DNA of 25,351 nucleotides from Vitreoscilla sp. (GTDB lineage Bacteria; Pseudomonadota; Gammaproteobacteria; Burkholderiales; Neisseriaceae), in assembly GCA_030150505.1 (NCBI GenBank), contig JASLFS010000021.1, positions 1 to 25,351 on the forward strand, in the 5' to 3' direction. Below, piece by piece: positions 1-6,437 of the stretch. How positions within the stretch are numbered: the first letter of the stretch is position 1; the number at the start of each line of letters is the position of its first letter. The position numbers and the translations under genes are program-made. Under the pieces are notes generated by a model. That model had not been told where the DNA came from. It ran no database searches and worked only from the letters and a program-made list of their open reading frames with translations.

Positions 1-185
1 ATCTCGACATAGGCACTGGAAACAGCAGCTTAAATCAATTGGCGCTTTATCAAAAATGTGGTTTCAGAATGCATCGTATTGAATCTGATTTTTTTATCAA
101 AAATTATCCGCATCCCATTTTTGAAAATGGCATTCAATGCATTGATATGATCTACTTACGTTTCAATATCAAATCATGTTCATAA
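1..185 (+). CDS. GNAT family N-acetyltransferase, C-terminal fragment (5' end outside window)
   Basis: Reading frame 3 is open from the window edge to TAA at 183-185 and encodes 60 residues. They include GTGNSSLNQLALYQKCGFR, the beta4-alpha4 region of GNAT acetyltransferases where acetyl-CoA is bound and the helix ends in YxKxGF. Further on come DFFIKNYPHPIFENGI and CIDMIYL, typical of a small group of single-domain GNAT proteins of about 150-160 residues. The family moves an acetyl group from acetyl-CoA to an amine; the substrate here cannot be inferred. The gene runs toward dnaJ and ends just before a shared terminator. Confidence 0.85.
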   Translation, partial: LDIGTGNSSLNQLALYQKCGFRMHRIESDFFIKNYPHPIFENGIQCIDMIYLRFNIKSCS

Positions 186-216
186 AAAAAGCCACTTGTG
201 ATAAGTGGCTTTTTTA
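184..216. terminator. Bidirectional rho-independent terminator between the GNAT gene and dnaJ
   Basis: A 7-bp stem GCCACTT (191-197) / AAGTGGC (203-209) with loop GTGAT is flanked by seven A on the left (184-190) and a T-run on the right. It can therefore end transcription from the plus-strand acetyltransferase gene and from minus-strand dnaJ, whose stop codon is at 229. Confidence 0.85.
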
Positions 217-228
217 TAGATAACAAGA

Positions 229-1347
229 TTAATCGAATAAATCTCGAATTTTATCCATAAATGATTTCTGACGTGGCGTTTGACTACGTTCCATACCAGT
301 AGAAATTTTTTCAAATTCCATTAGTAATTCTTTTTGACGCTCAGTTAAATTCACTGGTGTTTCTACAACCACATGGCAATACAAATCACCAATAGCACTA
401 GAACGCAATGATTTAATACCCTTGCCTTTTACACGCATCTTACGACCATTTTGTGTCTCAGGAGGAATATTTAACTTCACTCTACCATCCAAAGTAGGAA
501 CTTCAACTTCACCACCTAAAGCGGCTGTTGTGAAGCTAATTGGCAACTCACAATGCAAGTCTATGCCATCACGTTCAAAAATCTTATGATGTTTAATATG
601 AACAACAACATATAAATCGCCAGGATGCCCACCATGCGTTCCTGGTTCGCCTTCACCAGATAAGCGAATGCGGCTACCAGTATCCACACCAGCAGGAATA
701 TTCACTTCTAATGTTTTGCTGGTTTTCACATGTCCGGTACCACGGCACTTGATACAAGGATCTTTAATTTCTTGGCCTGTACCATGACATGTTGGACATG
801 TTTGCTGCACCTGAAAAATAGCTTGGCGAACATTCACAACACCATTGCCATGACATGTATGACATGTTACTGGTGAAGTGCCTGGTTTTGCTCCAGAACC
901 ATGGCAAACATCACATTGCTCATGAGTAGGAATAGTGATTTTTTTCTTAATACCTTTAGCAGCTTCTTCTAATGATATTTCAATATCATAACGCAAATCT
1001 GCGCCATCAAAGTTTTGCTGATGACCGCCACCACCGCCACCGCCAAACATTTGGCTAAAGATATCACCGAAATCAAATCCACCAGCTCCCGCGCCACCAA
1101 AACCGCCGCCACCCATATTAGGATCTACACCAGCATGTCCATATTGGTCATAAGCAGCTTTTTTCTCTGGATTAGACAGAATTTCATAAGCTTTTTGAAC
1201 TTCTTTAAACTTCTCTTCCGCTTCTTTATTATCAGGATTACGGTCTGGGTGATATTTCATCGCTAATTTACGATAAGCTTTTTTAATCTCATCATCACTA
1301 GCACCACGCGCAACACCTAATAATTCGTAAAAATCTTTTTGGCTCAT
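229..1347 (-). CDS. dnaJ: Chaperone protein DnaJ (Hsp40)
   Basis: 372 residues, the usual length for a type I DnaJ. DnaJ delivers unfolded proteins to DnaK and stimulates its ATPase in the cytoplasm. The J domain occupies about residues 1-70 with the invariant HPD at 33-35. A Gly/Phe-rich linker (about 71-117) contains a seven-glycine run and a DIF motif (95-97). The zinc-binding domain has four CxxCxGxG motifs, with cysteines at 145/148, 162/165, 184/187 and 198/201. A substrate-binding C-terminal region follows. dnaK is not adjacent, so the gene stands alone, and a candidate sigma-32 promoter lies 45-69 bases before the ATG. The Shine-Dalgarno sequence is weak (GTAGATAACC before ATG). Confidence 0.98.
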   Translation of the reverse strand: MSQKDFYELLGVARGASDDEIKKAYRKLAMKYHPDRNPDNKEAEEKFKEVQKAYEILSNPEKKAAYDQYGHAGVDPNMGGGGFGGAGAGGFDFGDIFSQMFGGGGGGGHQQNFDGADLRYDIEISLEEAAKGIKKKITIPTHEQCDVCHGSGAKPGTSPVTCHTCHGNGVVNVRQAIFQVQQTCPTCHGTGQEIKDPCIKCRGTGHVKTSKTLEVNIPAGVDTGSRIRLSGEGEPGTHGGHPGDLYVVVHIKHHKIFERDGIDLHCELPISFTTAALGGEVEVPTLDGRVKLNIPPETQNGRKMRVKGKGIKSLRSSAIGDLYCHVVVETPVNLTERQKELLMEFEKISTGMERSQTPRQKSFMDKIRDLFD

Positions 1348-1391
1348 GGTTATCTACAGAAAATAATAGTTGGTTTTTAATGAAGAAAACA

Positions 1392-1416
1392 TTGGGGCAA
1401 AATATTAAATATCAAG
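1392..1416 (-). promoter_or_regulatory. Candidate sigma-32 heat-shock promoter of dnaJ
   Basis: On the minus strand CTTGAT (1416-1411) is followed after 13 bases by CCCCAA (1397-1392). The enterobacterial sigma-32 consensus is CTTGAA-N13-17-CCCCAT, so each box differs at one position. The predicted start near 1385 gives a leader of about 38 bases before the dnaJ ATG at 1347. Heat-shock control of dnaJ is well known; its use here is inferred from the motif. Confidence 0.7.
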
Positions 1417-1588
1417 AGCGCTAGCACTATCCACCTGACAATTTATTCATTTCTCATCACAAAACCGCCTCATTATTCTAGCGCATTCATATTTTTAAAC
1501 ATTATCAGCGCAGTAAAACCATTTAACTTTATCAATCTTGTATTTGAAGTCGAGTTTTTTAAAACCGAATGAATACTCATTAACGACA

Positions 1589-1612
1589 AATAGCCACTAA
1601 AAAGTGGCTATT
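1589..1612 (-). terminator. Terminator downstream of the autotransporter gene
   Basis: A perfect 10-bp stem AATAGCCACT (1589-1598) / AGTGGCTATT (1603-1612) with an AAAA loop lies 23 bases past the autotransporter stop. The minus-strand tail (ATTTGTCGTT) is only moderately T-rich. The structure is almost identical to the tRNA-Asn terminator at 6262-6291. Confidence 0.7.
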
Positions 1613-1634
1613 CTCTATTCAATCTTTGAATTAC

Positions 1635-4304
1635 TTAAAATGTATATTTATACGTTAATGCAACTTTACCGCCTCGTCGCTTACCCACATAACCTTTGGC
1701 ATCTAAATCAATTGAACTTCGGCTCAATAGGCTCCCTGAACTCTTGCCTTTAGGTTGATATTTGAAGCCAATACCAACAAAACCAGTTGAGCCTTTTACT
1801 CTTGGTGCATCAATGGCGACTCCAGCCACGCTGGCATCTCCTTTACCATCAAACTCATATTCATAACCAAGAGATGTATTTAAAGCTGCATTATCAGAAA
1901 TTTTATGCTCCCATCTGGTTTTTAGCTCTAAAATATTTGACTTTAAGCTTTCAAAATCAATCTTATCACCATCAATATGGACAGCATCAGAGCCTAGTTT
2001 GCTATGTACATAATGCAAAGATGTGTCTAATAAATTATTTTCATCCACATGATGGCGATATCCAGCCCCTAGATGCCCGCTCCAATAATTAACTTTGCTT
2101 TTGTACTTAGCATAATCACCAGAGCCCGTCACAATATCTCGTGAATCAAATTTATTGGCAATGCGGCCAAACTGAGCGCCAAAACTGGTATAAAACTGCT
2201 TATTTACATCATATTGACTAGAAAAACCAACACCATAGCTTTTGTTATTTCCGCTGCCTTTTACCTGATTCTGATTAAAATGATTGTAGGTTTTATAATC
2301 ATCATAGCCATATGACGCAAACGCGGTCATGGCAAATTTGTCTTTTTTATAACCAATCCCCGTTAATAAATCAAAAGTATCTGCTGAAATATGAGAACCT
2401 GATTGATAGCGATTATGTCCACCCAGCAAAGTAACAAAAGGAATTGCTTCCCCTGGCTGCAATTGCTTCAATACATTTTCTTCCAAACGATTTTTACGGG
2501 TAATATTCATCAATGCCGCTAAACGCCCTTCCACCAACGGCTTAACATTCAAATCAACTAAATCCTCATCAACAGTAGAATCCTCAACAAATTTTGCCGT
2601 CACACGATTATTCGCATCATCAAACTCATATTCAACACCAATCTTTCCTACCAATCCATGCTGTATGCTGTGTTGCTCGCCATGATTAAAAAGCTCACTG
2701 GTCAATACATCTGATACATTAGTATCTCGATCTCCCATCGTGATAGCCGCACCATCAGCAGAAAGAAGATGAACCTCATCACCCACCTGAATATTTTGTT
2801 CTCCAGATATCCCCTTGAGTAAAATATTCGGGTGATTTGTTGTCACCACTTTATTCCCATCAACATTAATCATCCAGCTATCTTCACTGTGAAGTTCATC
2901 TTTCACGGTAATCAAGGCATCATTTGTATTAACAAGCTGGCTATTGGCATCTGTTAAGTAAAAATTATAATTCTGAAAGTTACCTAATTTGCTAACTTCC
3001 AATGGCTTCCCATAAAAATTAAAGGTATTTCCACTAACAGCATCTTTCTCATTAAATGCGCCCATAGCCACACCACCCCAGATGCTTAAATCCGGATTAG
3101 TGAATGCTACGTCCTCACCAACGGTTAATGTGCTATCCGTAGCAAGCGCAATACCATAAGGTGAATCATCAGGATCAACAAGCTCATCAATACGTACCCG
3201 GCTCACATAAATATCACTACTATGAAGCGTACCACCAGTTAAATTAATGCGCCCTTTCGCTCTGGAATCTTTTTTACTAGAAGCCCATGCTGCCTGAAGA
3301 GAACCGCCAATTTCACCACCTGAAATATCAATTTCACCATCAGATATTGCAAAGCTATCTTTATTCGTTGTATTTTCATTAATATATGCTGTAGTAGCCC
3401 AAATATTGCCATCAACTACTCCTCCTTGAACAGCAATCTGACCAATACCTTCTGATGATATTCCTGTTTTATTACTGCTGTATGTCCCACGAAGATCATT
3501 CATCACGTGACCACCTGTCATCAAAATAGAGCCATCCTTCTTAGAAGTATCCCCCCTTGCAGTATAAGCCCCGTATACGTGATTCTTAGCTATTCCCCCA
3601 TGAATTTCCACGTGCCCAGTTGCTATATTATTTTTACCTGACGCATAAGCACCATATATAAAGCCTTCATTTGCACCTCCATTCATAACAACTAAACCAT
3701 TAGCATTTGAATTAGCTGAAAAACTCATATTATTAACTGATGCACCTGAATTTGTACCCTTCAAATTACCACCATCAATGATTAAAATACCATCTGCAGT
3801 AAAAGTACTACCTGTATAATCATTAGCAGTCCCTCCCGCATAAACTTCAGCACCCGTAACATTGGCTTGAACTTCACCATTTTTAATAGTTACTTTTCCG
3901 ACAGCTTCAGCACTATAAGGCGTATTTTTAGATGCGTCGTAATACAAATTAACTTTTGCACCAGAAATTTGCCCGCCCACTTTGCCATTTTCTAGCGTAA
4001 CGGATGTATTCTTAACTGAGAAATTTTGGTCATTTTCATTAAGCCCACCATTTACAATACGTGGAGTAATCTTACTGCTATCATTCGGATCAAAATTTAT
4101 CAATACATGATTATCTTGTGTAATATTCTTACCATTCTCCTGAGGAATTAAATGCTTATTCCCATCCAATAACGAACTATCAGTTCCATCATAAACAATC
4201 TGATTAACCTGATCTGCATTAGCCCAAGCCACACCAGCTTGTGAAAATAAGCCAATAGCTGCTAATGCCAAATGTAATTTGCTATGTGAATAAATCGGTT
4301 TCAT
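1635..4304 (-). CDS. Classical (type Va) autotransporter with repeat passenger
   Basis: 889 residues. The N-terminus is a signal peptide (basic start, hydrophobic stretch about 10-24, likely cleavage after AWA at 26-28). The passenger (about 29-585) has roughly eight glycine-rich repeats of 28-38 residues between about 102 and 370. Their core is GG, about four residues, G-A-Y/A-A/S, a polar stretch, then G-x-I-x-I, as expected of a beta-helix. The C-terminal 280 or so residues form the translocator barrel, starting near PLVEGRLAALM (589-599) and ending in the outer-membrane signature ...YKYTF with terminal Phe. The protein has no cysteine, as is common for secreted autotransporters. An RGD tripeptide sits at 250-252. 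I see no protease or lipase catalytic motif, so a surface adhesin-like role is a guess. Strong Shine-Dalgarno (AGGGGAGA); monocistronic. Confidence 0.93.
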   Translation of the reverse strand: MKPIYSHSKLHLALAAIGLFSQAGVAWANADQVNQIVYDGTDSSLLDGNKHLIPQENGKNITQDNHVLINFDPNDSSKITPRIVNGGLNENDQNFSVKNTSVTLENGKVGGQISGAKVNLYYDASKNTPYSAEAVGKVTIKNGEVQANVTGAEVYAGGTANDYTGSTFTADGILIIDGGNLKGTNSGASVNNMSFSANSNANGLVVMNGGANEGFIYGAYASGKNNIATGHVEIHGGIAKNHVYGAYTARGDTSKKDGSILMTGGHVMNDLRGTYSSNKTGISSEGIGQIAVQGGVVDGNIWATTAYINENTTNKDSFAISDGEIDISGGEIGGSLQAAWASSKKDSRAKGRINLTGGTLHSSDIYVSRVRIDELVDPDDSPYGIALATDSTLTVGEDVAFTNPDLSIWGGVAMGAFNEKDAVSGNTFNFYGKPLEVSKLGNFQNYNFYLTDANSQLVNTNDALITVKDELHSEDSWMINVDGNKVVTTNHPNILLKGISGEQNIQVGDEVHLLSADGAAITMGDRDTNVSDVLTSELFNHGEQHSIQHGLVGKIGVEYEFDDANNRVTAKFVEDSTVDEDLVDLNVKPLVEGRLAALMNITRKNRLEENVLKQLQPGEAIPFVTLLGGHNRYQSGSHISADTFDLLTGIGYKKDKFAMTAFASYGYDDYKTYNHFNQNQVKGSGNNKSYGVGFSSQYDVNKQFYTSFGAQFGRIANKFDSRDIVTGSGDYAKYKSKVNYWSGHLGAGYRHHVDENNLLDTSLHYVHSKLGSDAVHIDGDKIDFESLKSNILELKTRWEHKISDNAALNTSLGYEYEFDGKGDASVAGVAIDAPRVKGSTGFVGIGFKYQPKGKSSGSLLSRSSIDLDAKGYVGKRRGGKVALTYKYTF

Positions 4305-4352
4305 TCAATCTCCCCTATTAAACCCTTAAAAATAATATTCCATAATCATTAA

Positions 4353-4381
4353 ATTATGACTAAATAATATTTAAATATCAA
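4353..4381 (-). promoter_or_regulatory. Candidate sigma-70 promoter of the autotransporter gene
   Basis: On the minus strand TTGATA (4381-4376) and CATAAT (4358-4353) are separated by exactly 17 bases. Each box matches five of six consensus positions. The ATG follows about 49 bases after the -10 box. The background is very AT-rich, so chance matches are possible. Confidence 0.55.
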
Positions 4382-4403
4382 ATATTTGGCTTAAATAACA
4401 AAT

Positions 4404-4420
4404 ATATGTCACATATGTCA
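4404..4420. repeat. Tandem ATATGTCA octamers upstream of the autotransporter promoter
   Basis: ATATGTCA occurs at 4404-4411 and again at 4413-4420, a 9-base period. The pair lies 22-39 bases upstream of the candidate -35 box, where an activator could bind. No regulator is recognised. Confidence 0.5.
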
Positions 4421-4565
4421 TACGAAATATATTAATACGCCATCCTCACCAAAAAATTCAAACCCACCCATCACTCAGGAAAGAATAAATAACCAATACC
4501 CCTTTTTCTGCTAAAACCACATCTTCCATTAACAACTGACTAAGCAAATCACTGCATCAAAACCA

Positions 4566-4604
4566 TATAAAAAAACCTACCAAATAAAATATTTTGATAG
4601 GTTT
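4566..4604 (-). terminator. Rho-independent terminator of avtA
   Basis: Read on the minus strand, AAACCTATCA (4604-4595) pairs with TGGTAGGTTT (4582-4573) with one mismatch, followed by a run of seven T (4575-4569). It lies 77 bases after the avtA stop codon. Confidence 0.8.
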
Positions 4605-4680
4605 CTCTAATAAACAAATAACTATGTAAATGGGCAATCAATATCCACTGGTAATCAGCATTGAGCCATAAAATTAAGCC

Positions 4681-5937
4681 TTAATTCCCCACACTTTGGT
4701 AAGCCAATTCTAGCTCCTCCGATAAAATAGCAATCCCCTTCTCAATTTGCTCAGGCTCAGGAACATAATTCATCCTCATGCACTGATGAGCATGCTCCCA
4801 GTTTTCTTCAATTCCAGGGAAAAAATAATGACCTGGAACCATTAAAACACCCCGCTTTTTAAGACGCTGATAAAGTTCAAAACTGGTAATAGGCAAATCT
4901 TTAAACCACAACCATAAGAAAATCGCTCCTTCTGGCTTATGAATTAAGCATCTTTCTTCAGGAATATACTGGCGAATAATACTAACCACTTCTTCAACAC
5001 GTTTCTTATAAAACGGCCCAATAACATTTTCAGACAAAGCAATCAAATCATCTCGTTGCAGCATCTCTAAAGCCATTACAGGACCAACACCACCCGGAGC
5101 AAGGCTAATAATCCCATTAATATTACTAACAGCCTCAATAATTTCTTCATTCGCAATAATAATACCGCAACGCGTACCTGGTAATCCCAGTTTAGATAGG
5201 CTCATACTAAGAATGACGTTCTCATTCCAAAAAGGAGTTGCCTCGCTAAAAACAATACCAGGAAAAGGCACTCCATAGGCATTATCGATTAGCAAAGGAA
5301 CATTATGCTGCTTCGCCAATTGATCAAGATGCTCGATTTCTTCATCTGTTATGACATTACCTGTCGGATTCGTTGGGCGTGAAACGCAAATAACACCAAT
5401 ATCATCGGTAATCTCCAATGTATCAAAATCCACACGGTATTTAAATTGCCCATTTGGCAAATATTCAATTTGCGGTTTATTGGCCACAAATAAACCATCA
5501 TCTAAACCTGAATCAGCATATCCAACATATTCAGGCGCTAAAGGAAATAAAACTTTACGGGTAACACCATCTTCAAAAGAACCCGCTAGCAAATTAAATA
5601 AGTAAAAAAATGCGCTCTGACTACCATTGGATAATGCAATATTTTTTGCACTAATATTCCAACCAAATTTCTCTTTTAATGCTGCTGCTAGCGCTTGCAA
5701 CATAGCATCATTGCCTTGTGGACCATCATAATTACATAAAGTATCGGTCAGCTTTCCACTTGCACACATTTCTGCCAATATTTTTTTAAAATAATCATCC
5801 ATCTCAGGAATATGAGCAGGGTTACCACCGCCAAGCATAATAGCCCCGGGCGTTCTAAGACCATCATTCAAGTCTTTCATCAATATTGAAATACCTGAAT
5901 TTTTAGCAAACTTATTGCCAAATTTAGAAAATATCAT
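4681..5937 (-). CDS. avtA: Valine-pyruvate aminotransferase
   Basis: 418 residues, one more than the E. coli enzyme as I recall it, and similar along the whole length, including LRTPGAIMLGGGNPA (27-41), LCNYDGPQG and the C-terminal PGHYFFPG and CMRMNYVPEPE. AvtA is a cytoplasmic PLP-dependent fold-type I transaminase. It interconverts valine plus pyruvate and 2-oxoisovalerate plus alanine, linking branched-chain amino acid and alanine synthesis. Visible PLP-site residues are the Schiff-base lysine K249 in SMSLSKLGLPG, the NPTGN motif (190-194) and D218 with Y221 in LIDNAYG. It is a single gene with its own terminator. The Shine-Dalgarno sequence is poor. No canonical promoter was settled: perfect TTGACA (6029-6024) and TATAAT (6001-5996) hexamers upstream are 22 bases apart, too far for a normal sigma-70 promoter. 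Confidence 0.95.
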   Translation of the reverse strand: MIFSKFGNKFAKNSGISILMKDLNDGLRTPGAIMLGGGNPAHIPEMDDYFKKILAEMCASGKLTDTLCNYDGPQGNDAMLQALAAALKEKFGWNISAKNIALSNGSQSAFFYLFNLLAGSFEDGVTRKVLFPLAPEYVGYADSGLDDGLFVANKPQIEYLPNGQFKYRVDFDTLEITDDIGVICVSRPTNPTGNVITDEEIEHLDQLAKQHNVPLLIDNAYGVPFPGIVFSEATPFWNENVILSMSLSKLGLPGTRCGIIIANEEIIEAVSNINGIISLAPGGVGPVMALEMLQRDDLIALSENVIGPFYKKRVEEVVSIIRQYIPEERCLIHKPEGAIFLWLWFKDLPITSFELYQRLKKRGVLMVPGHYFFPGIEENWEHAHQCMRMNYVPEPEQIEKGIAILSEELELAYQSVGN

Positions 5938-6261
5938 TTCACTAATTCACATATATTAAGTAGGTTATTAATAGGATTCTCAATATACTCTTTTCATTAT
6001 AATTACTTAGTATATTTCGCATGTGTCAAATCTATCGGCATCTCTGATAATCAAAAAAAATCCCGAAAAATATAACATTCAATATTAACAGTATAATCGA
6101 CTATATTCATAGCTAATAAAAAATCAACTCAACCCTACATGTATTAGCCAAAACTAAAATACGACGAGGAATTAGTTACGTAAGCATCAAAACATGCCAG
6201 CCTGACAATTTAATATTGAGAAGGATTAATTTGAAAAATTTACACTAAAAATAATACAGAC
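5938..6261. other. Intergenic region upstream of avtA
   Basis: About 320 AT-rich bases between avtA and the tRNA-Asn terminator. I see no gene on either strand, only short frames such as a 19-codon minus-strand frame without a Shine-Dalgarno sequence. The avtA promoter must lie here. The TTGACA and TATAAT hexamers at 5996-6029 are the best boxes but are badly spaced. Confidence 0.5.
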
Positions 6262-6291
6262 AAAAAAATAGCCGCTAAAAAGCGGCTATTT
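6262..6291 (-). terminator. Rho-independent terminator of tRNA-Asn
   Basis: A perfect 11-bp stem AAATAGCCGCT (6266-6276) / AGCGGCTATTT (6281-6291) with loop AAAA is followed on the minus strand by a T-run (6268-6262). It begins 9 bases past the CCA end of the tRNA. Confidence 0.9.
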
Positions 6292-6299
6292 CTTAAATG

Positions 6300-6375
6300 T
6301 GGCTCCCCGACCTGGGCTCGAACCAGGGACCTGCGGATTAACAGTCCGTCGCTCTACCGACTGAGCTATCAGGGA
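6300..6375 (-). tRNA. tRNA-Asn(GTT)
   Basis: 76 bases with a complete cloverleaf. The acceptor TCCCTGA pairs with TCGGGGA, followed by G73 and an encoded CCA (6302-6300). The D-arm contains AGCTCAG...GGTAGAGC, the anticodon GTT is at 6342-6340 in loop ACTGTTAAT, and the T-arm has GGTTCGAGCC. It reads AAC/AAU codons. It has its own promoter and terminator and lies 62 bases downstream of rne. Confidence 0.98.
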
Positions 6376-6385
6376 ATAGATGCGT

Positions 6386-6414
6386 ATAATACCTACTACA
6401 CATCAACTCGTCAA
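6386..6414 (-). promoter_or_regulatory. Sigma-70 promoter of tRNA-Asn
   Basis: On the minus strand TTGACG (6414-6409) and TATTAT (6391-6386) are 17 bases apart, each matching five of six consensus positions. The -10 box lies about 10 bases before the mature tRNA 5' end, so the 5' leader would be very short. It begins 23 bases after the rne stop codon. Confidence 0.8.
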
Positions 6415-6437
6415 GCACTTTTTAAGTTAAAATGTCA

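Larger units (their letters stand above)
4305..4680. other. Intergenic region between avtA and the autotransporter gene
   Basis: 376 bases without a convincing gene. Nearest the autotransporter are a strong Shine-Dalgarno sequence (minus strand AGGGGAGA, about 4309-4316), the candidate promoter at 4353-4381 and a tandem octamer at 4404-4420. The avtA terminator lies at 4566-4604. The remaining stretch (about 4421-4565) is AT-rich and shows no recognised element. Confidence 0.6.

Noticed and set aside
1418..1484. GCGCTAG (1418-1424) and CTAGCGC (1478-1484) inverted repeat upstream of dnaJ
   Set aside because: Arms of 7 bases 53 apart are not compelling and do not match CIRCE or another known heat-shock operator.
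1729..1740. AGGCTCCCTGAA and, at 3287-3298, ATGCTGCCTGAA in the autotransporter gene
   Set aside because: Each differs by one base from the uptake sequence. They may be decayed copies, but single-mismatch 12-mers are also expected by chance.
3549..3557. RGD tripeptide in the autotransporter passenger (residues 250-252)
   Set aside because: It could suggest integrin binding, but a tripeptide in an 889-residue protein is weak evidence and it falls in the variable part of a repeat.
5996..6029. Perfect TTGACA and TATAAT hexamers upstream of avtA
   Set aside because: They are 22 bases apart, too far for a sigma-70 promoter. Each may belong to a different promoter with a weak partner.
6231..6248. 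Five-codon TTG frame after AAGGA
   Set aside because: Too short to support and without a downstream gene to regulate; it runs toward the tRNA terminator on the other strand.
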